Counted from the first letter of the stretch, positions 16,984 to 25,468 are shown. The stretch: DNA of 64,000 nucleotides from an uncultured bacterium (GCA_905214715.1 CAJMMT010000006.1:79490-143489); one strand, 5' to 3'. The notes: generated by a model not told the origin, from the sequence alone. Program-made: numbers and translations.

Positions 16984-17769
16984 TTACTTACCGTTCTTTT
17001 GGGCGAGCACTTCATCTACGTACCTGAAGGTTGTCAAAATCCGGGGGTCGCCCTCGGTAATGGCGATTTCATGCTCGAAATGGGCACTCGGCTTCCGGTC
17101 GCGTGTGCGGCACTGCCATCCGTCTCTTTCGATTACAATATTCTTGCTACCCATATTCACCATCGGCTCGATACATATTACCATGCCGGGTTTAAGAACG
17201 GGTCCTATACCGCGACGTCCGTAATTCGGCACCTCGGGATCTTCGTGCATTTCCCGCCCTATACCGTGGCCACACATCTCGCGCACCAGATTATAACCGG
17301 CACGTTCGCAATATGTCTGCACGGCATTGGAAATATCTCCTATACGGTTACCTCCTTTGGCGGCCTCGATTCCCTTGTATAATGACTCGCGAGTGACTTT
17401 CAGCAACCGGCTCACCTTTGGGTCTACTTCCCCTACCTCAAATGTGAAGCAGGAGTCGCCACACCAACCGTTAAGCTCGGCAACACAATCAGTACCTACG
17501 ATATCACCTTCTTTCAATTCATACTTCGAGGGAAAACCATGCACAACCGTCTCGTTTACCTCTATGCAGAGTGTCCCGGGAAATCCGTGGTATCCGAGAC
17601 AAGCGGGACGGCCTCCATTATCCATTATGAATTCCTTCGCGACAGTATCAAGTTTCAGAGTCGTAACACCGGGTTCAATCCAGCGTGCCACTTCAGCCAG
17701 CGTACGGCTTACAAGGTCGCACGCCTTTTCAAGTTGTTCTGTTTCTTCTGCCGTTTTAAGGAATATCAT
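16984..17769 (-). CDS. map: Methionine aminopeptidase, type I
   Basis: A 261-residue enzyme that removes the initiator Met from new proteins. The five metal ligands are visible in order: Asp in IVGTDCV, Asp in GWCGDSCFTF, His in GHGIGREMHEDP, Glu in ICIEPMVN and Glu in EHEIAITE. It lies between secY and infA as usual in this phylum. Confidence 0.97.
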   Translation of the reverse strand: MIFLKTAEETEQLEKACDLVSRTLAEVARWIEPGVTTLKLDTVAKEFIMDNGGRPACLGYHGFPGTLCIEVNETVVHGFPSKYELKEGDIVGTDCVAELNGWCGDSCFTFEVGEVDPKVSRLLKVTRESLYKGIEAAKGGNRIGDISNAVQTYCERAGYNLVREMCGHGIGREMHEDPEVPNYGRRGIGPVLKPGMVICIEPMVNMGSKNIVIERDGWQCRTRDRKPSAHFEHEIAITEGDPRILTTFRYVDEVLAQKNGK

Positions 17770-17822
17770 AATGAAATGGATTTTTCAGGTTGTCTGACAA
17801 TAGAAAAAAATCGATGTTAAGT

Positions 17823-19163
17823 TCAGAATGCATGGTTACCGGTTGTGCGTCCCTGTATACGGCTTCCATCTTTCATGAGGCCGTCGTAATGACGCATCAA
17901 CAGATGACCCTCAACTATACGCAGAGTGTCGAGCACAACACCCACCATAATCAGCAGCGAGGTGCCGCCGAAGAAGGAAGCGAAGCTGCGGTTGATACCG
18001 CATACAGTCGCGATGGCGGGGAGAATGGCTACAATCCCGAGGAAAATAGACCCGGGGAATGTGATACGCGACATGATCGAATCAAGGTAATCTACGGTTG
18101 CCTTGCCGGGTTTGACACCGGGTATGAAACCGTTGTTACGCTTCATGTCTTCGGCCATCTGTGCCGGACGTACTGTGATAGCTGTATAGAAATAAGTGAA
18201 GGCCACAATCATAATGAAGTATATGATGTTGTAGACCCATCCATACATGTCGGTCAGGGCTCCGAAGAAACCGGTCTGGCTGGGGGCGAAACCGACAAGG
18301 GTGATAGGGATAAACATTATGGCCTGGGCGAAGATGATAGGCATCACACCGGCGGCGTTTACCTTCAGAGGTATATACTGGCGGGCGCCACCGTACTGCT
18401 TGTTGCCTACAATCTTCTTGGCATACTGAACGGGTACCTTGCGGGTGCCTTGCACAAGAAGCACTGCACCGGCGATGACGGCCAGCAGAATTACTATTTC
18501 CACCAGGAACAGAACCAAGCCGCCACCCGTAGAGTTAAGCAGACGCGAGGTGAACTCCTGCAGGAATGCTTCCGGCAGACGCGCAATGATACCAATCAGG
18601 ATTATGAAAGAGATACCGTTTCCGATACCTTTCTGGTCTATGCGTTCGCCGAGCCACATGATGAACATCGACCCTGCGGCGAGCACAATTGTGAGGAACA
18701 CTATCATCCAGAATGAGAGTTCCACATGGCCGCCGGCTGCTCCGACCTGATATTTCAGGTTCATGAGATAGGCCGGTCCCTGCAGCAGAAGAATCAACAC
18801 CGTCAGATATCGGGTATACTGATTCAACTTCATACGTCCGCTTTCGCCTTCGCGCTGCATCTTTTGGAAACTCGGAAGTACCATACCCAAAAGCTGGATT
18901 ACGATCGACGCCGTAATGTAAGGCATGATACCGAGTGCGAAAATCGAGGCTTGAGAGAATGCACCGCCCGAGAACATATCGAGCAGCTGCATAAGGCCAC
19001 TGGATGTGAAGTTTTTCAGAGCCATGAGATCGTCGGGATTTATGCCCGGCAAAACCACATAGCACCCGAAGCGGTATATGATTACCAGCAGCAACGTAAT
19101 ACCTATACGCTTGCGCAGGTCCTCGACGCTCCAGATATTCTTAATTGTTTGAGTAAACGCCAT
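17823..19163 (-). CDS. secY: Preprotein translocase subunit SecY
   Basis: The 446-residue channel subunit of the Sec translocon in the inner membrane, with ten predicted membrane helices. Helix 2 (plug region) and the cytoplasmic loop GERIDQKGIGNGIS are typical, and the C-terminal helices contain FPGSIFLGIVAILP. It follows rplO by 11 nt. There is no adk gene between secY and map. Confidence 0.98.
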   Translation of the reverse strand: MAFTQTIKNIWSVEDLRKRIGITLLLVIIYRFGCYVVLPGINPDDLMALKNFTSSGLMQLLDMFSGGAFSQASIFALGIMPYITASIVIQLLGMVLPSFQKMQREGESGRMKLNQYTRYLTVLILLLQGPAYLMNLKYQVGAAGGHVELSFWMIVFLTIVLAAGSMFIMWLGERIDQKGIGNGISFIILIGIIARLPEAFLQEFTSRLLNSTGGGLVLFLVEIVILLAVIAGAVLLVQGTRKVPVQYAKKIVGNKQYGGARQYIPLKVNAAGVMPIIFAQAIMFIPITLVGFAPSQTGFFGALTDMYGWVYNIIYFIMIVAFTYFYTAITVRPAQMAEDMKRNNGFIPGVKPGKATVDYLDSIMSRITFPGSIFLGIVAILPAIATVCGINRSFASFFGGTSLLIMVGVVLDTLRIVEGHLLMRHYDGLMKDGSRIQGRTTGNHAF

Positions 19164-19174
19164 TTTGTAAGGTG

Positions 19175-19621
19175 TTATTTCTTAATTACTTTGCCGCCGG
19201 CGGCCAGAATGGCCTCCTCTGCCTTCTTCGAGAAGGCATCGGCTTCAACTTCAAGCTTGTGGGTCAGGGCTCCGTTGCCGAGAACCTTTACCAACGCGCG
19301 CTTGGGCACGAGTCCTGCCGCACGAAGGTCGTCTACAGTAACCTTTTCAAGGTTCCTGGCTTCGGCCAGAGCCTCGAGAGCGTCAAGGTTCAGGGCCTTA
19401 TATTCCACACGATTGATGTTGTTGAAGCCGAACTTTGGCACACGGCGCTGCAGGGGCATCTGGCCACCTTCAAAGCCGATTTTGCGGCTGTAGCCCGAAC
19501 GGGACTTTGCTCCCTTATGACCGCGAGTTGAGGTACCGCCGTAACCCGATCCGGGTCCGCGACCTATTCTTTTGGTTTTCTTATTGCTGCCTACGGCAGG
19601 TTTCAGATTATGAAGTTCCAT
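19175..19621 (-). CDS. rplO: 50S ribosomal protein uL15
   Basis: A 148-residue uL15 with the Gly-rich, basic N-terminus typical of the family (KRIGRGPGSGYGGTSTRGHKG), which threads into 23S rRNA, and the C-terminal signature KKAEEAILAAGGK. It is 15 nt after rpmD and 11 nt before secY. Confidence 0.98.
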   Translation of the reverse strand: MELHNLKPAVGSNKKTKRIGRGPGSGYGGTSTRGHKGAKSRSGYSRKIGFEGGQMPLQRRVPKFGFNNINRVEYKALNLDALEALAEARNLEKVTVDDLRAAGLVPKRALVKVLGNGALTHKLEVEADAFSKKAEEAILAAGGKVIKK

Positions 19622-19636
19622 TTCTTTTCGTGATTT

Positions 19637-19816
19637 TTAAAGTTTAGTTACTTCAACCAAGTGGCTCACGGCCTTTACCATGCCTATGATCGAGGGGTTA
19701 TCTTCATGCACCACAGTGTGGTTCATCTTTCTCAGACCCAGTGCGTCGAGAGTGCGCTTTTGAACTGCGGGGCAGTTAATGCGGCTCTTTATCTGCTTTA
19801 TAGCTATCTTTGACAT
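19637..19816 (-). CDS. rpmD: 50S ribosomal protein uL30
   Basis: A 59-residue protein from the ATG at 19816: it starts MSKIAIKQIKSRINCP and ends VSHLVEVTKL. The pattern of a short strand, LDALGLRKMNHTVVH and IIGMVKAV matches bacterial uL30. It fills the space between rpsE and rplO exactly where the spc operon carries rpmD. Confidence 0.96.
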   Translation of the reverse strand: MSKIAIKQIKSRINCPAVQKRTLDALGLRKMNHTVVHEDNPSIIGMVKAVSHLVEVTKL

Positions 19817-19847
19817 TTTCAGTTCTTTTTGCGGGTTTCAGACTATG

Positions 19848-20369
19848 TTACTTGCCATTGAAGACTTTCTCGACCGAAACGCCACGGTTCTGGGCAACCT
19901 GAGCGGGCGAACGCATTTCGCCGAGAGCGGCGATGGTAGCCTTAACAAGGTTGTGGGGGTTCGACGAGCCCTTGGATTTAGCGAGTACGTCGGTGATACC
20001 TACGCTCTCGAGCACAGCACGCATAGCGCCACCGGCCTTTACACCGGTACCTTCGGAAGCGGGACGCAGGTAAATGCGGCTTCCACCAAATTTAGCTGCC
20101 TGCTCGTGAGGTATGGTGCCACGGTGAACGGGCACACGGATAAGGTTCTTCTTAGCGGTCTCGACACCCTTGGCGATGGCGGCCTGAACTTCGTTCGCCT
20201 TGCCAAGGCCCCAGCCGATGATGCCGTTTTCATTGCCTACCACTACGATGGCGGCAAAGCTGAAGGCACGGCCACCCTTGGTTACTTTGGTAACGCGGTT
20301 GATGGCTACCAGACGGTCCTTCAAATCAAGATCGTTAGTCGATTTAACTCTGTTATCTCTTTTTGCCAT
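19848..20369 (-). CDS. rpsE: 30S ribosomal protein uS5
   Basis: A 173-residue uS5 needed for decoding accuracy. The N-terminal double-stranded-RNA-like domain includes LVAINRVTKVTKGGRAFSF, and the C-terminal part includes GTGVKAGGAMRAVLE. It follows rplR by 5 nt. Confidence 0.98.
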   Translation of the reverse strand: MAKRDNRVKSTNDLDLKDRLVAINRVTKVTKGGRAFSFAAIVVVGNENGIIGWGLGKANEVQAAIAKGVETAKKNLIRVPVHRGTIPHEQAAKFGGSRIYLRPASEGTGVKAGGAMRAVLESVGITDVLAKSKGSSNPHNLVKATIAALGEMRSPAQVAQNRGVSVEKVFNGK

Positions 20370-20374
20370 GATGT

Positions 20375-20716
20375 TTAAAATTTAAGACCTGCGTTACGGG
20401 CAGCGTCTGCCAGGGATTTAACTCTGCCGTGGAAAAGGTATCCGTTGCGGTCGAACACCACTTCGGTTATGCCCTGCTCCAGAGCTTTCTTGGCGATGGC
20501 CTCTCCTACTTTAGCGGCCTGGTCGCTCTTGGTGGTGCATTCCACACCTTTCGAAGAGGCGCTTACCAGAGTACGGGCTGCCAGGTCGTCGATAACCTGA
20601 ACATAGATACCCTTGTTCGAACGGAACACGGTCATGCGCGGACGCTGGGCGGTGCCTGAAATCTTACCGCGGATGCGGGTTTTGATTTTATTTCTTCTAT
20701 CTTTTTTCGATATCAT
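20375..20716 (-). CDS. rplR: 50S ribosomal protein uL18
   Basis: A 113-residue 5S rRNA-binding protein with a basic N-terminus (KKDRRNKIKTRIRGK), the conserved PRMTVFRSNKGIYVQVIDD and the C-terminal FDRNGYLFHGRVKSLADAAR. It lies 43 nt after rplF. Confidence 0.98.
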   Translation of the reverse strand: MISKKDRRNKIKTRIRGKISGTAQRPRMTVFRSNKGIYVQVIDDLAARTLVSASSKGVECTTKSDQAAKVGEAIAKKALEQGITEVVFDRNGYLFHGRVKSLADAARNAGLKF

Positions 20717-20759
20717 AACTTCCTGTTTTTTTGATTGAGCTGGACTGTTGTTTACTCAA

Positions 20760-21314
20760 TTACTTCGCATTGGCGCTCTTACCGGACTTGCGACGTATAA
20801 TCTCGCCAACGAACTTGATACCTTTACCCTTGTAAGGTTCGGGTTTACGCAGAGAGCGGATTTTAGCACATACCTGACCGAGAAGCTGCTTGTCGGCGCT
20901 CTCCAGAATAATCAGGGGGTTTTTGTTACGTTCGCTCTTGGCTTCCACCTTTATCTCGGAAGGAAGTTTGATAAAGATAGCATGAGAATAACCGAGGCTG
21001 AGTTCCAATACCTGGCCGGTCGCGGAGGCACGATAACCTACGCCTACGAGTTCCATCTCTTTCTTATATCCCTCGGATACGCCTACTACCATGTTGTGGA
21101 GAAGCGCACGGAACAGACCGTGCTGAGCGCGGTGCTCGCGGTCGTCGGTGGGACGCTTTACCTCAAGCTTGCCATCGGCTATCTCAACGGTCAGGTCGGG
21201 ATGTATATCTTGGGTCAGTTCCCCTTTGGGACCCTTTACTTTCACGGTGTTGCCGTCGACGGTCACTGTCACGCCGGCGGGAATCTCGATCGGTGCTTTA
21301 CCTATTCTTGACAT
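20760..21314 (-). CDS. rplF: 50S ribosomal protein uL6
   Basis: A 184-residue uL6 from the factor-binding region of the large subunit, with two repeated domains and the C-terminal signature PEPYKGKGIKFVGE. The start is MSRIGKAPIEIPAGV at 21314. An in-frame ATG 33 nt upstream would add unrelated residues overlapping the rpsH end region and is rejected. Confidence 0.97.
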   Translation of the reverse strand: MSRIGKAPIEIPAGVTVTVDGNTVKVKGPKGELTQDIHPDLTVEIADGKLEVKRPTDDREHRAQHGLFRALLHNMVVGVSEGYKKEMELVGVGYRASATGQVLELSLGYSHAIFIKLPSEIKVEAKSERNKNPLIILESADKQLLGQVCAKIRSLRKPEPYKGKGIKFVGEIIRRKSGKSANAK

Positions 21315-21331
21315 TTTGTTCTCCTCCGGTT

Positions 21332-21730
21332 TTAATATACATAGCACAATACTTCGCCGCCGATTTTCTGCTCTTTGGCTTCCTTATTGGTCATCACACC
21401 CTTAGAAGTTGAAAGGATGGCGATTCCGAGGCCGTTCAACACGCGGGGCATATCTTTGTAGCCCGCATACTGACGAAGACCCGGACGAGAAACGCGGTGA
21501 AGATTCTTGATGGCGTTCACCTTGTCGGCCGGATCATACTTAAGAGCGATCTTGATGATGCCTGAAGGAGTGGTCCCTTCCTCAAACTTATAGTTGAGGA
21601 TGTAACCCTGCTCGAAAAGGATCTTGGTGATCTCTCTTTTCATTTTTGACGAGGGAATCTCAACCACGCGGTGTCCCGCACGGATGGCGTTCCTGAGTCT
21701 GGTCAAATAATCTGCTATTGGATCAGTCAT
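21332..21730 (-). CDS. rpsH: 30S ribosomal protein uS8
   Basis: A 132-residue primary 16S-binding protein with the N-terminal DPIADYLTRLRNA and the C-terminal STSKGVMTNKEAKEQKIGGE signature. In E. coli it represses the spc operon. Here it is separated from rpsN by 371 bp carrying a full -33/-7 promoter, so rpsH and the genes after it can be transcribed separately. Confidence 0.98.
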   Translation of the reverse strand: MTDPIADYLTRLRNAIRAGHRVVEIPSSKMKREITKILFEQGYILNYKFEEGTTPSGIIKIALKYDPADKVNAIKNLHRVSRPGLRQYAGYKDMPRVLNGLGIAILSTSKGVMTNKEAKEQKIGGEVLCYVY

Positions 21731-22101
21731 TGTTTTGGTTGTTAAATTGATTCAGATTTCTGAACAATATTTAATAATCTCTGATTTTTCTCTTTATAAA
21801 ATTCCCTGTTCCCCATGCGTTTCGCGCACCGAAATGCAAATATACTGAATCATAGCCGAAAAGCCAAATTTTATTAAAAAAATTCGGCTTCGCGGGATTA
21901 GGAAGACCCGAAAGAGTTTCATCTATTCTCGATGACTTTTTCCAGATCTTCCTTATATTTCTGCCCGCGCCTGCCCGGTAAGACCGGATGGTTCGCCAGC
22001 TTTGAATCTACCGATTTTGATCTGACATATCGTCTCGTCCTATCGGCTGATTCTCCTCAATGTATTCGCATTCATAGTCCCATGAGGGACATCAGCATCT
22101 A
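21731..22101 (-). other. 371-bp rpsN-rpsH spacer without a gene
   Basis: No convincing reading frame. It contains the internal promoter described separately, a small hairpin (GTCCC-TCAT-GGGAC on the minus strand, 22090-22077) and an AGCCGAA/TTCGGCT inverted repeat (21854-21860, 21883-21889) enclosing the -33 element. In most relatives these two genes are close neighbours, so the spacer is unusual. Confidence 0.6.
21837..21868 (-). promoter_or_regulatory. Internal promoter before rpsH
   Basis: On the minus strand TTTG (21868-21865), a 20-bp spacer and TATATTTG (21844-21837). This gives a leader of about 100 nt for an rpsH-rplF-rplR-rpsE-rpmD-rplO-secY transcript. Confidence 0.6.
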
Positions 22102-22404
22102 TCACCAGCTTGCTTTCTTCACTCCGGGGATAAGGCCTGCAGAAGCCATCTCACGGAACTGAATACGGGAAATACCGAACTGACGCATGTATCCTTTCGG
22201 ACGGCCGGTAATTTCGCAACGGTTGTGCAGACGCACCTTGGAAGCGTTCTTGGGGAGCTTCTGAAGTTTGGTCAGAGCTTCATAGTCTATATTGCCATCC
22301 GCATCGGCGAGAGCGGCTTTCTTTAGGGCAGCCTTCTTTTCAGCATATTTGGCCACCATTCTCTGGCGCTTCACCTCGCGGGCTTTCATTGATTCTTTAG
22401 CCAT
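22102..22404 (-). CDS. rpsN: 30S ribosomal protein uS14, zinc-free long form
   Basis: A 100-residue uS14 containing HNRCEITGRPKGYMRQFGIS and ending GLIPGVKKASW. It has a single Cys in place of the CxxC pairs of zinc-binding uS14 and the longer N-terminus of the zinc-independent form. It follows rplE by 3 nt. Confidence 0.97.
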   Translation of the reverse strand: MAKESMKAREVKRQRMVAKYAEKKAALKKAALADADGNIDYEALTKLQKLPKNASKVRLHNRCEITGRPKGYMRQFGISRIQFREMASAGLIPGVKKASW

Positions 22405-22407
22405 AAC

Positions 22408-22956
22408 TTAGTTTTCGTGTTTGAAAGGAAGACCGAACTTTTTCAGCAGGGCGAAACCCTCTTCGTCTGTCTCGGCCGAAGTTACGAAAGTGATGTTCAT
22501 ACCCTGAAGTTTGGGTACGTTATCGATGTTAATCTCGGGGAATATGATCTGCTCGGTGATACCGAGAGTATAGTTTCCGCGACCGTCAAGTTTCGAATTG
22601 ATTCCCTTGAAGTCTCTGATACGGGGCAGCGCCACACGTACAAGACGCTCCAGGAATTCATACATTCTTTCACGACGAAGGGTTACCATGGCACCGATCG
22701 GCATCTTTTTACGCAACTTGAAAGCGGCGATATCTTTGCGCGAAAGGGTCGGAACTGCCTTCTGACCTGTTATGGCGGTCAGCTCGTTAAGAGCTGTCTC
22801 TATGATTTTCTTATCTTGTGTTGCAGCACCCAAGCCCTGGTTGATGACAATCTTTTCAAGACGGGGAACCTGCATCGGAGAGGTGTATTTGAACTCTTTG
22901 ATGAGCTCGGGCATAATTCTCTCCTTATAATCGGCTGAAAGTGTGGTGGCGCTCAT
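22408..22956 (-). CDS. rplE: 50S ribosomal protein uL5
   Basis: A 182-residue 5S rRNA-binding protein that contacts the P-site tRNA. It has the conserved ITGQKAVPTLSRKDIAAFKLR and the C-terminal ITFVTSAETDEEGFALLKKF. Its ATG overlaps the rplX stop codon by one base (TAATG), so the two are translationally coupled. Confidence 0.98.
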   Translation of the reverse strand: MSATTLSADYKERIMPELIKEFKYTSPMQVPRLEKIVINQGLGAATQDKKIIETALNELTAITGQKAVPTLSRKDIAAFKLRKKMPIGAMVTLRRERMYEFLERLVRVALPRIRDFKGINSKLDGRGNYTLGITEQIIFPEINIDNVPKLQGMNITFVTSAETDEEGFALLKKFGLPFKHEN

Positions 22957-23276
22957 TACTTGATTTCTTCTCCTGATTTAACTGATACACGAATAGTTTT
23001 TCCAGCCTCGTTCTTACGGTAAGCCACACGGGTGGGCTTGCCGGTCTTGGGGTCAACCGGGTTGAGGTTGGAGACAGCCACAGGAGCCTCCATCTTTACG
23101 ATGCCTCCCTGGGGATGTTTAGCTGTCGGCTTTGTGCTTTTGGAGACAATATTGATGCCTTCCACAATCGCACGGCCCTTTTTGGGCAGCATTTCGAGTA
23201 CGCGGCCGGTCTTGCCCTTGTCGTCGCCGGCATTGACATAAACCGTGTCGCCCTTCTTTATATGGAATTTAGCCAT
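22956..23276 (-). CDS. rplX: 50S ribosomal protein uL24
   Basis: A 106-residue assembly-initiator protein with an N-terminal KOW motif (IKKGDTVYVNAGDDKGKTG) and PKTGKPTRVAYR near the C-terminus. It lies 19 nt after rplN. Confidence 0.98.
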   Translation of the reverse strand: MAKFHIKKGDTVYVNAGDDKGKTGRVLEMLPKKGRAIVEGINIVSKSTKPTAKHPQGGIVKMEAPVAVSNLNPVDPKTGKPTRVAYRKNEAGKTIRVSVKSGEEIK

Positions 23277-23295
23277 TGCTTTTTCTTTTTAAAGT

Positions 23296-23661
23296 TTAAA
23301 GAACCTCTGGTGCGAGGGAAACGATCTTCATATTGGCGGCACGCAGCTCGCGGGCTACGGGGCCGAAGATACGGGTACCGCGGATTTCGCCATTGTTGTT
23401 CAAAAGAACGCAGGCGTTGTCGTCAAAACGGATATAGCTGCCATCCTGGCGACGGATCTCTTTTTTAGTGCGCACTACGATAGCCTTTGAAACCGTACCT
23501 TTCTTCACATCCGAAGAAGGTATGGCGCTTTTCACAGTCACGACTATGGTATCGCCGACAGAAGCGTAACGACGGCCGGTACCACCAAGCACATGGATAC
23601 AGAGCGCTTCTTTAGCACCGCTGTTATCTGCTACGGTAAGACGGGATTCAGTCTGTATCAT
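23296..23661 (-). CDS. rplN: 50S ribosomal protein uL14
   Basis: A 121-residue uL14 starting MIQTESRLTVADNSGAKE, with the signature FDDNACVLLNNNGEIRGTRI. It forms part of the intersubunit bridge. It is 2 nt after rpsQ. Confidence 0.98.
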   Translation of the reverse strand: MIQTESRLTVADNSGAKEALCIHVLGGTGRRYASVGDTIVVTVKSAIPSSDVKKGTVSKAIVVRTKKEIRRQDGSYIRFDDNACVLLNNNGEIRGTRIFGPVARELRAANMKIVSLAPEVL

Positions 23662-23663
23662 GG

Positions 23664-23924
23664 TTACTTAACTTTTTCAATTATTTCAACAAGTCTCCAT
23701 CTCTTGGTCTTGCTCAAGGGGCGGGTCTCCATCAGACGTACGGTATCGCCTACGGAGCATTCATTGTTCTCGTCGTGTGCGTGATACTTTTTGGTTTTGT
23801 TCACGAACTTACCGTAGATAGGGTGTTTCTCTTTCCACTTGATTTCGACCGTGATGGTCTTGTCGCATTTATTGCTGGAAACAACCCCTATTCTTTCTTT
23901 TCTCAAATGTCTCTTTTCTTCCAT
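23664..23924 (-). CDS. rpsQ: 30S ribosomal protein uS17
   Basis: An 86-residue OB-fold primary rRNA-binding protein with KERIGVVSSNKCDKTITVEI and the signature VGDTVRLMETRPLSKTKRWR. It lies 21 nt after rpmC. Confidence 0.98.
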   Translation of the reverse strand: MEEKRHLRKERIGVVSSNKCDKTITVEIKWKEKHPIYGKFVNKTKKYHAHDENNECSVGDTVRLMETRPLSKTKRWRLVEIIEKVK

Positions 23925-23945
23925 TTTTTAAATACTTTTCAGGGG

Positions 23946-24149
23946 TTAAGCCTTGGCGGCTGCCAATTCCTTCTGGCGCAACACTGTTTTCAGACGGGCG
24001 ATCTCCTTGCGGTCTTTTGTAATTTTCGCAGGGTTGTCCGTGGGAGTAATCGCGTGCGCTACTTTCAATTCACGATAAGCCTTCTCTGCTACCTCGATGC
24101 GAGCCTGCAGTTCTTGAATGCTTAATTCCTTGATTTCTTCCTTTTTCAT
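23946..24149 (-). CDS. rpmC: 50S ribosomal protein uL29
   Basis: A 67-residue two-helix protein at the tunnel exit, starting MKKEEIKELSIQELQARI, with the family pattern NPAKITKDRKEIARLKTVL. A further upstream in-frame ATG (24218) would add 23 non-family residues and would start inside the -7 box of its own promoter, so 24149 is chosen. It is the first gene after an internal terminator and promoter. Confidence 0.95.
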   Translation of the reverse strand: MKKEEIKELSIQELQARIEVAEKAYRELKVAHAITPTDNPAKITKDRKEIARLKTVLRQKELAAAKA

Positions 24150-24215
24150 TACTTTAGTTGGTATAAATGCCATAAAATTCCGCACCCCCGGCGTACCCGG
24201 GGCGCGAATTTTCGG

Positions 24216-24246
24216 CAAAGTTAAACAAAAACCCCGAAACTACAAA
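24216..24246 (-). promoter_or_regulatory. Internal promoter of the rpmC-rpsQ-rplN... segment
   Basis: On the minus strand TTTG (24246-24243), a 19-bp spacer and TAACTTTG (24223-24216), a full match to the Bacteroidetes consensus. The -33 element lies in the loop of the preceding terminator hairpin. Confidence 0.72.
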
Positions 24247-24261
24247 GAGTTCCGGGGTTTT
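24224..24261 (-). terminator. Intrinsic terminator after rplP
   Basis: On the minus strand AAAACCCCGGAAC (24261-24249) pairs with GTTTCGGGGTTTT (24240-24228) over 13 bp with one G-T pair and an 8-nt loop. It is followed by a T-rich run. It starts 18 nt after the rplP stop, inside the ribosomal supercluster. Confidence 0.75.
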
Positions 24262-24278
24262 ATTACATATTTTTCGTA

Positions 24279-24710
24279 TTAAACGTTCTGGGAGGGGTCA
24301 TAATCGCGGCGAACTACGAATTTTGTGATAACCGGCAGTTTCTGGGCTGCAAGGCGCAGTGCCTCTTTGGCTATATCGTAGCTTACACCCTCGACTTCTA
24401 TGAGGATACGGCCCGGAGTAACAGGCGCAACAAACCCTTCGGGGTTACCTTTACCTTTACCCATGCGGACTTCGGCAGGCTTCTTTGTGATGGGTTTATC
24501 GGGGAAGATACGTATCCAAATCTGGCCCTGACGCTGCATGTAACGCGTTACTGCGACACGGGCAGCCTCTATCTGGCGACCTGTAATCCACTTAGACTCC
24601 AAGGTCTTGATGCCGAACGAACCGAATGCCAGCTGGTTTCCCCTCTGGGCTTCACCTTTCATGCGGCCTTTTTGCGAACGGCGGTATCTGGTTTTCTTAG
24701 GTTGTAACAT
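24279..24710 (-). CDS. rplP: 50S ribosomal protein uL16
   Basis: A 143-residue protein beside the A-site tRNA elbow, with GRMKGEAQRGNQLAFGSFG and the signature KPITKKPAEVRMGKGKGNPE. Its stop codon is followed by a terminator, so it ends the upstream rpsL/S10 transcription segment at least in part. Confidence 0.98.
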   Translation of the reverse strand: MLQPKKTRYRRSQKGRMKGEAQRGNQLAFGSFGIKTLESKWITGRQIEAARVAVTRYMQRQGQIWIRIFPDKPITKKPAEVRMGKGKGNPEGFVAPVTPGRILIEVEGVSYDIAKEALRLAAQKLPVITKFVVRRDYDPSQNV

Positions 24711-24718
24711 CGGGAAAC

Positions 24719-25468
24719 TTAGTCTTTACGGTTGTTGTTCTTCTTGTTGCGGAAACCGCCGCGACGTTCGCCACGACCGCCGCCCTGAGGACGGCCTGCG
24801 GGTTCCTTCACACCGATGGCATAAGAGGGAGTGAGTTCCTTCTTGCCATACACTTCGCCGCGGCAGATCCATACTTTCACGCCAAGGATACCTACCTTGG
24901 TGAGAGCTTCCACCAATGCGTAGTCGATGTCGGCACGCAGAGTGTGGAGGGGAGTACGACCTTCCTTGAACATCTCGCTACGGGCAATTTCGGCACCATT
25001 GAGACGACCGGAAACCTGCACCTTGATGCCCTCGGCACCCATACGCATAGTCGAAGCGATTGCCATCTTGATAGCGCGGCGATAAGCCACCTTACCCTCG
25101 ATCTGGCGAGCGATGTTGTTTGCAACGATTTCTGCATCGAGCTCCGGGCGACGGATCTCATAGATATTGATCTGAACTTCCTTGTCGGTAAGTTTCTTGA
25201 GCTCCTCTTTCAGTGCATCGACATCCTTGCCACCCTTGCCGATAATCATACCGGGACGGGAGGTGCAGATTGTAACGGTCACCATCTTGAGAGTACGCTC
25301 GATGATGATGCGCGAAACGCTTGCTTTGGCAAGACGAGTGCGCAGATACTTGCGAATCTTGGAATCCTCCAGCAGAGTCTCGCCGTATCTTTTGCCGCCG
25401 AACCAGTTGGAGTCCCATCCGCGGATAACGCCAAGGCGGTTGGCTATCGGATTAACTTTCTGTCCCAT
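24719..25468 (-). CDS. rpsC: 30S ribosomal protein uS3
   Basis: A 249-residue protein of the mRNA entry tunnel. The KH domain is visible (GMIIGKGGKDVDALKEEL, about 65-85), as is the C-terminal signature GRLNGAEIARSEMFKEGR. The last 20 residues form a Gly/Arg-rich tail. It is 8 nt before rplP and 6 nt after rplV. Confidence 0.98.
   Translation of the reverse strand: MGQKVNPIANRLGVIRGWDSNWFGGKRYGETLLEDSKIRKYLRTRLAKASVSRIIIERTLKMVTVTICTSRPGMIIGKGGKDVDALKEELKKLTDKEVQINIYEIRRPELDAEIVANNIARQIEGKVAYRRAIKMAIASTMRMGAEGIKVQVSGRLNGAEIARSEMFKEGRTPLHTLRADIDYALVEALTKVGILGVKVWICRGEVYGKKELTPSYAIGVKEPAGRPQGGGRGERRGGFRNKKNNNRKD

Noticed and set aside
21932..22162. Plus-strand frame in the rpsN-rpsH spacer
   Set aside because: It runs into the end of rpsN on the other strand, and no family features are seen.
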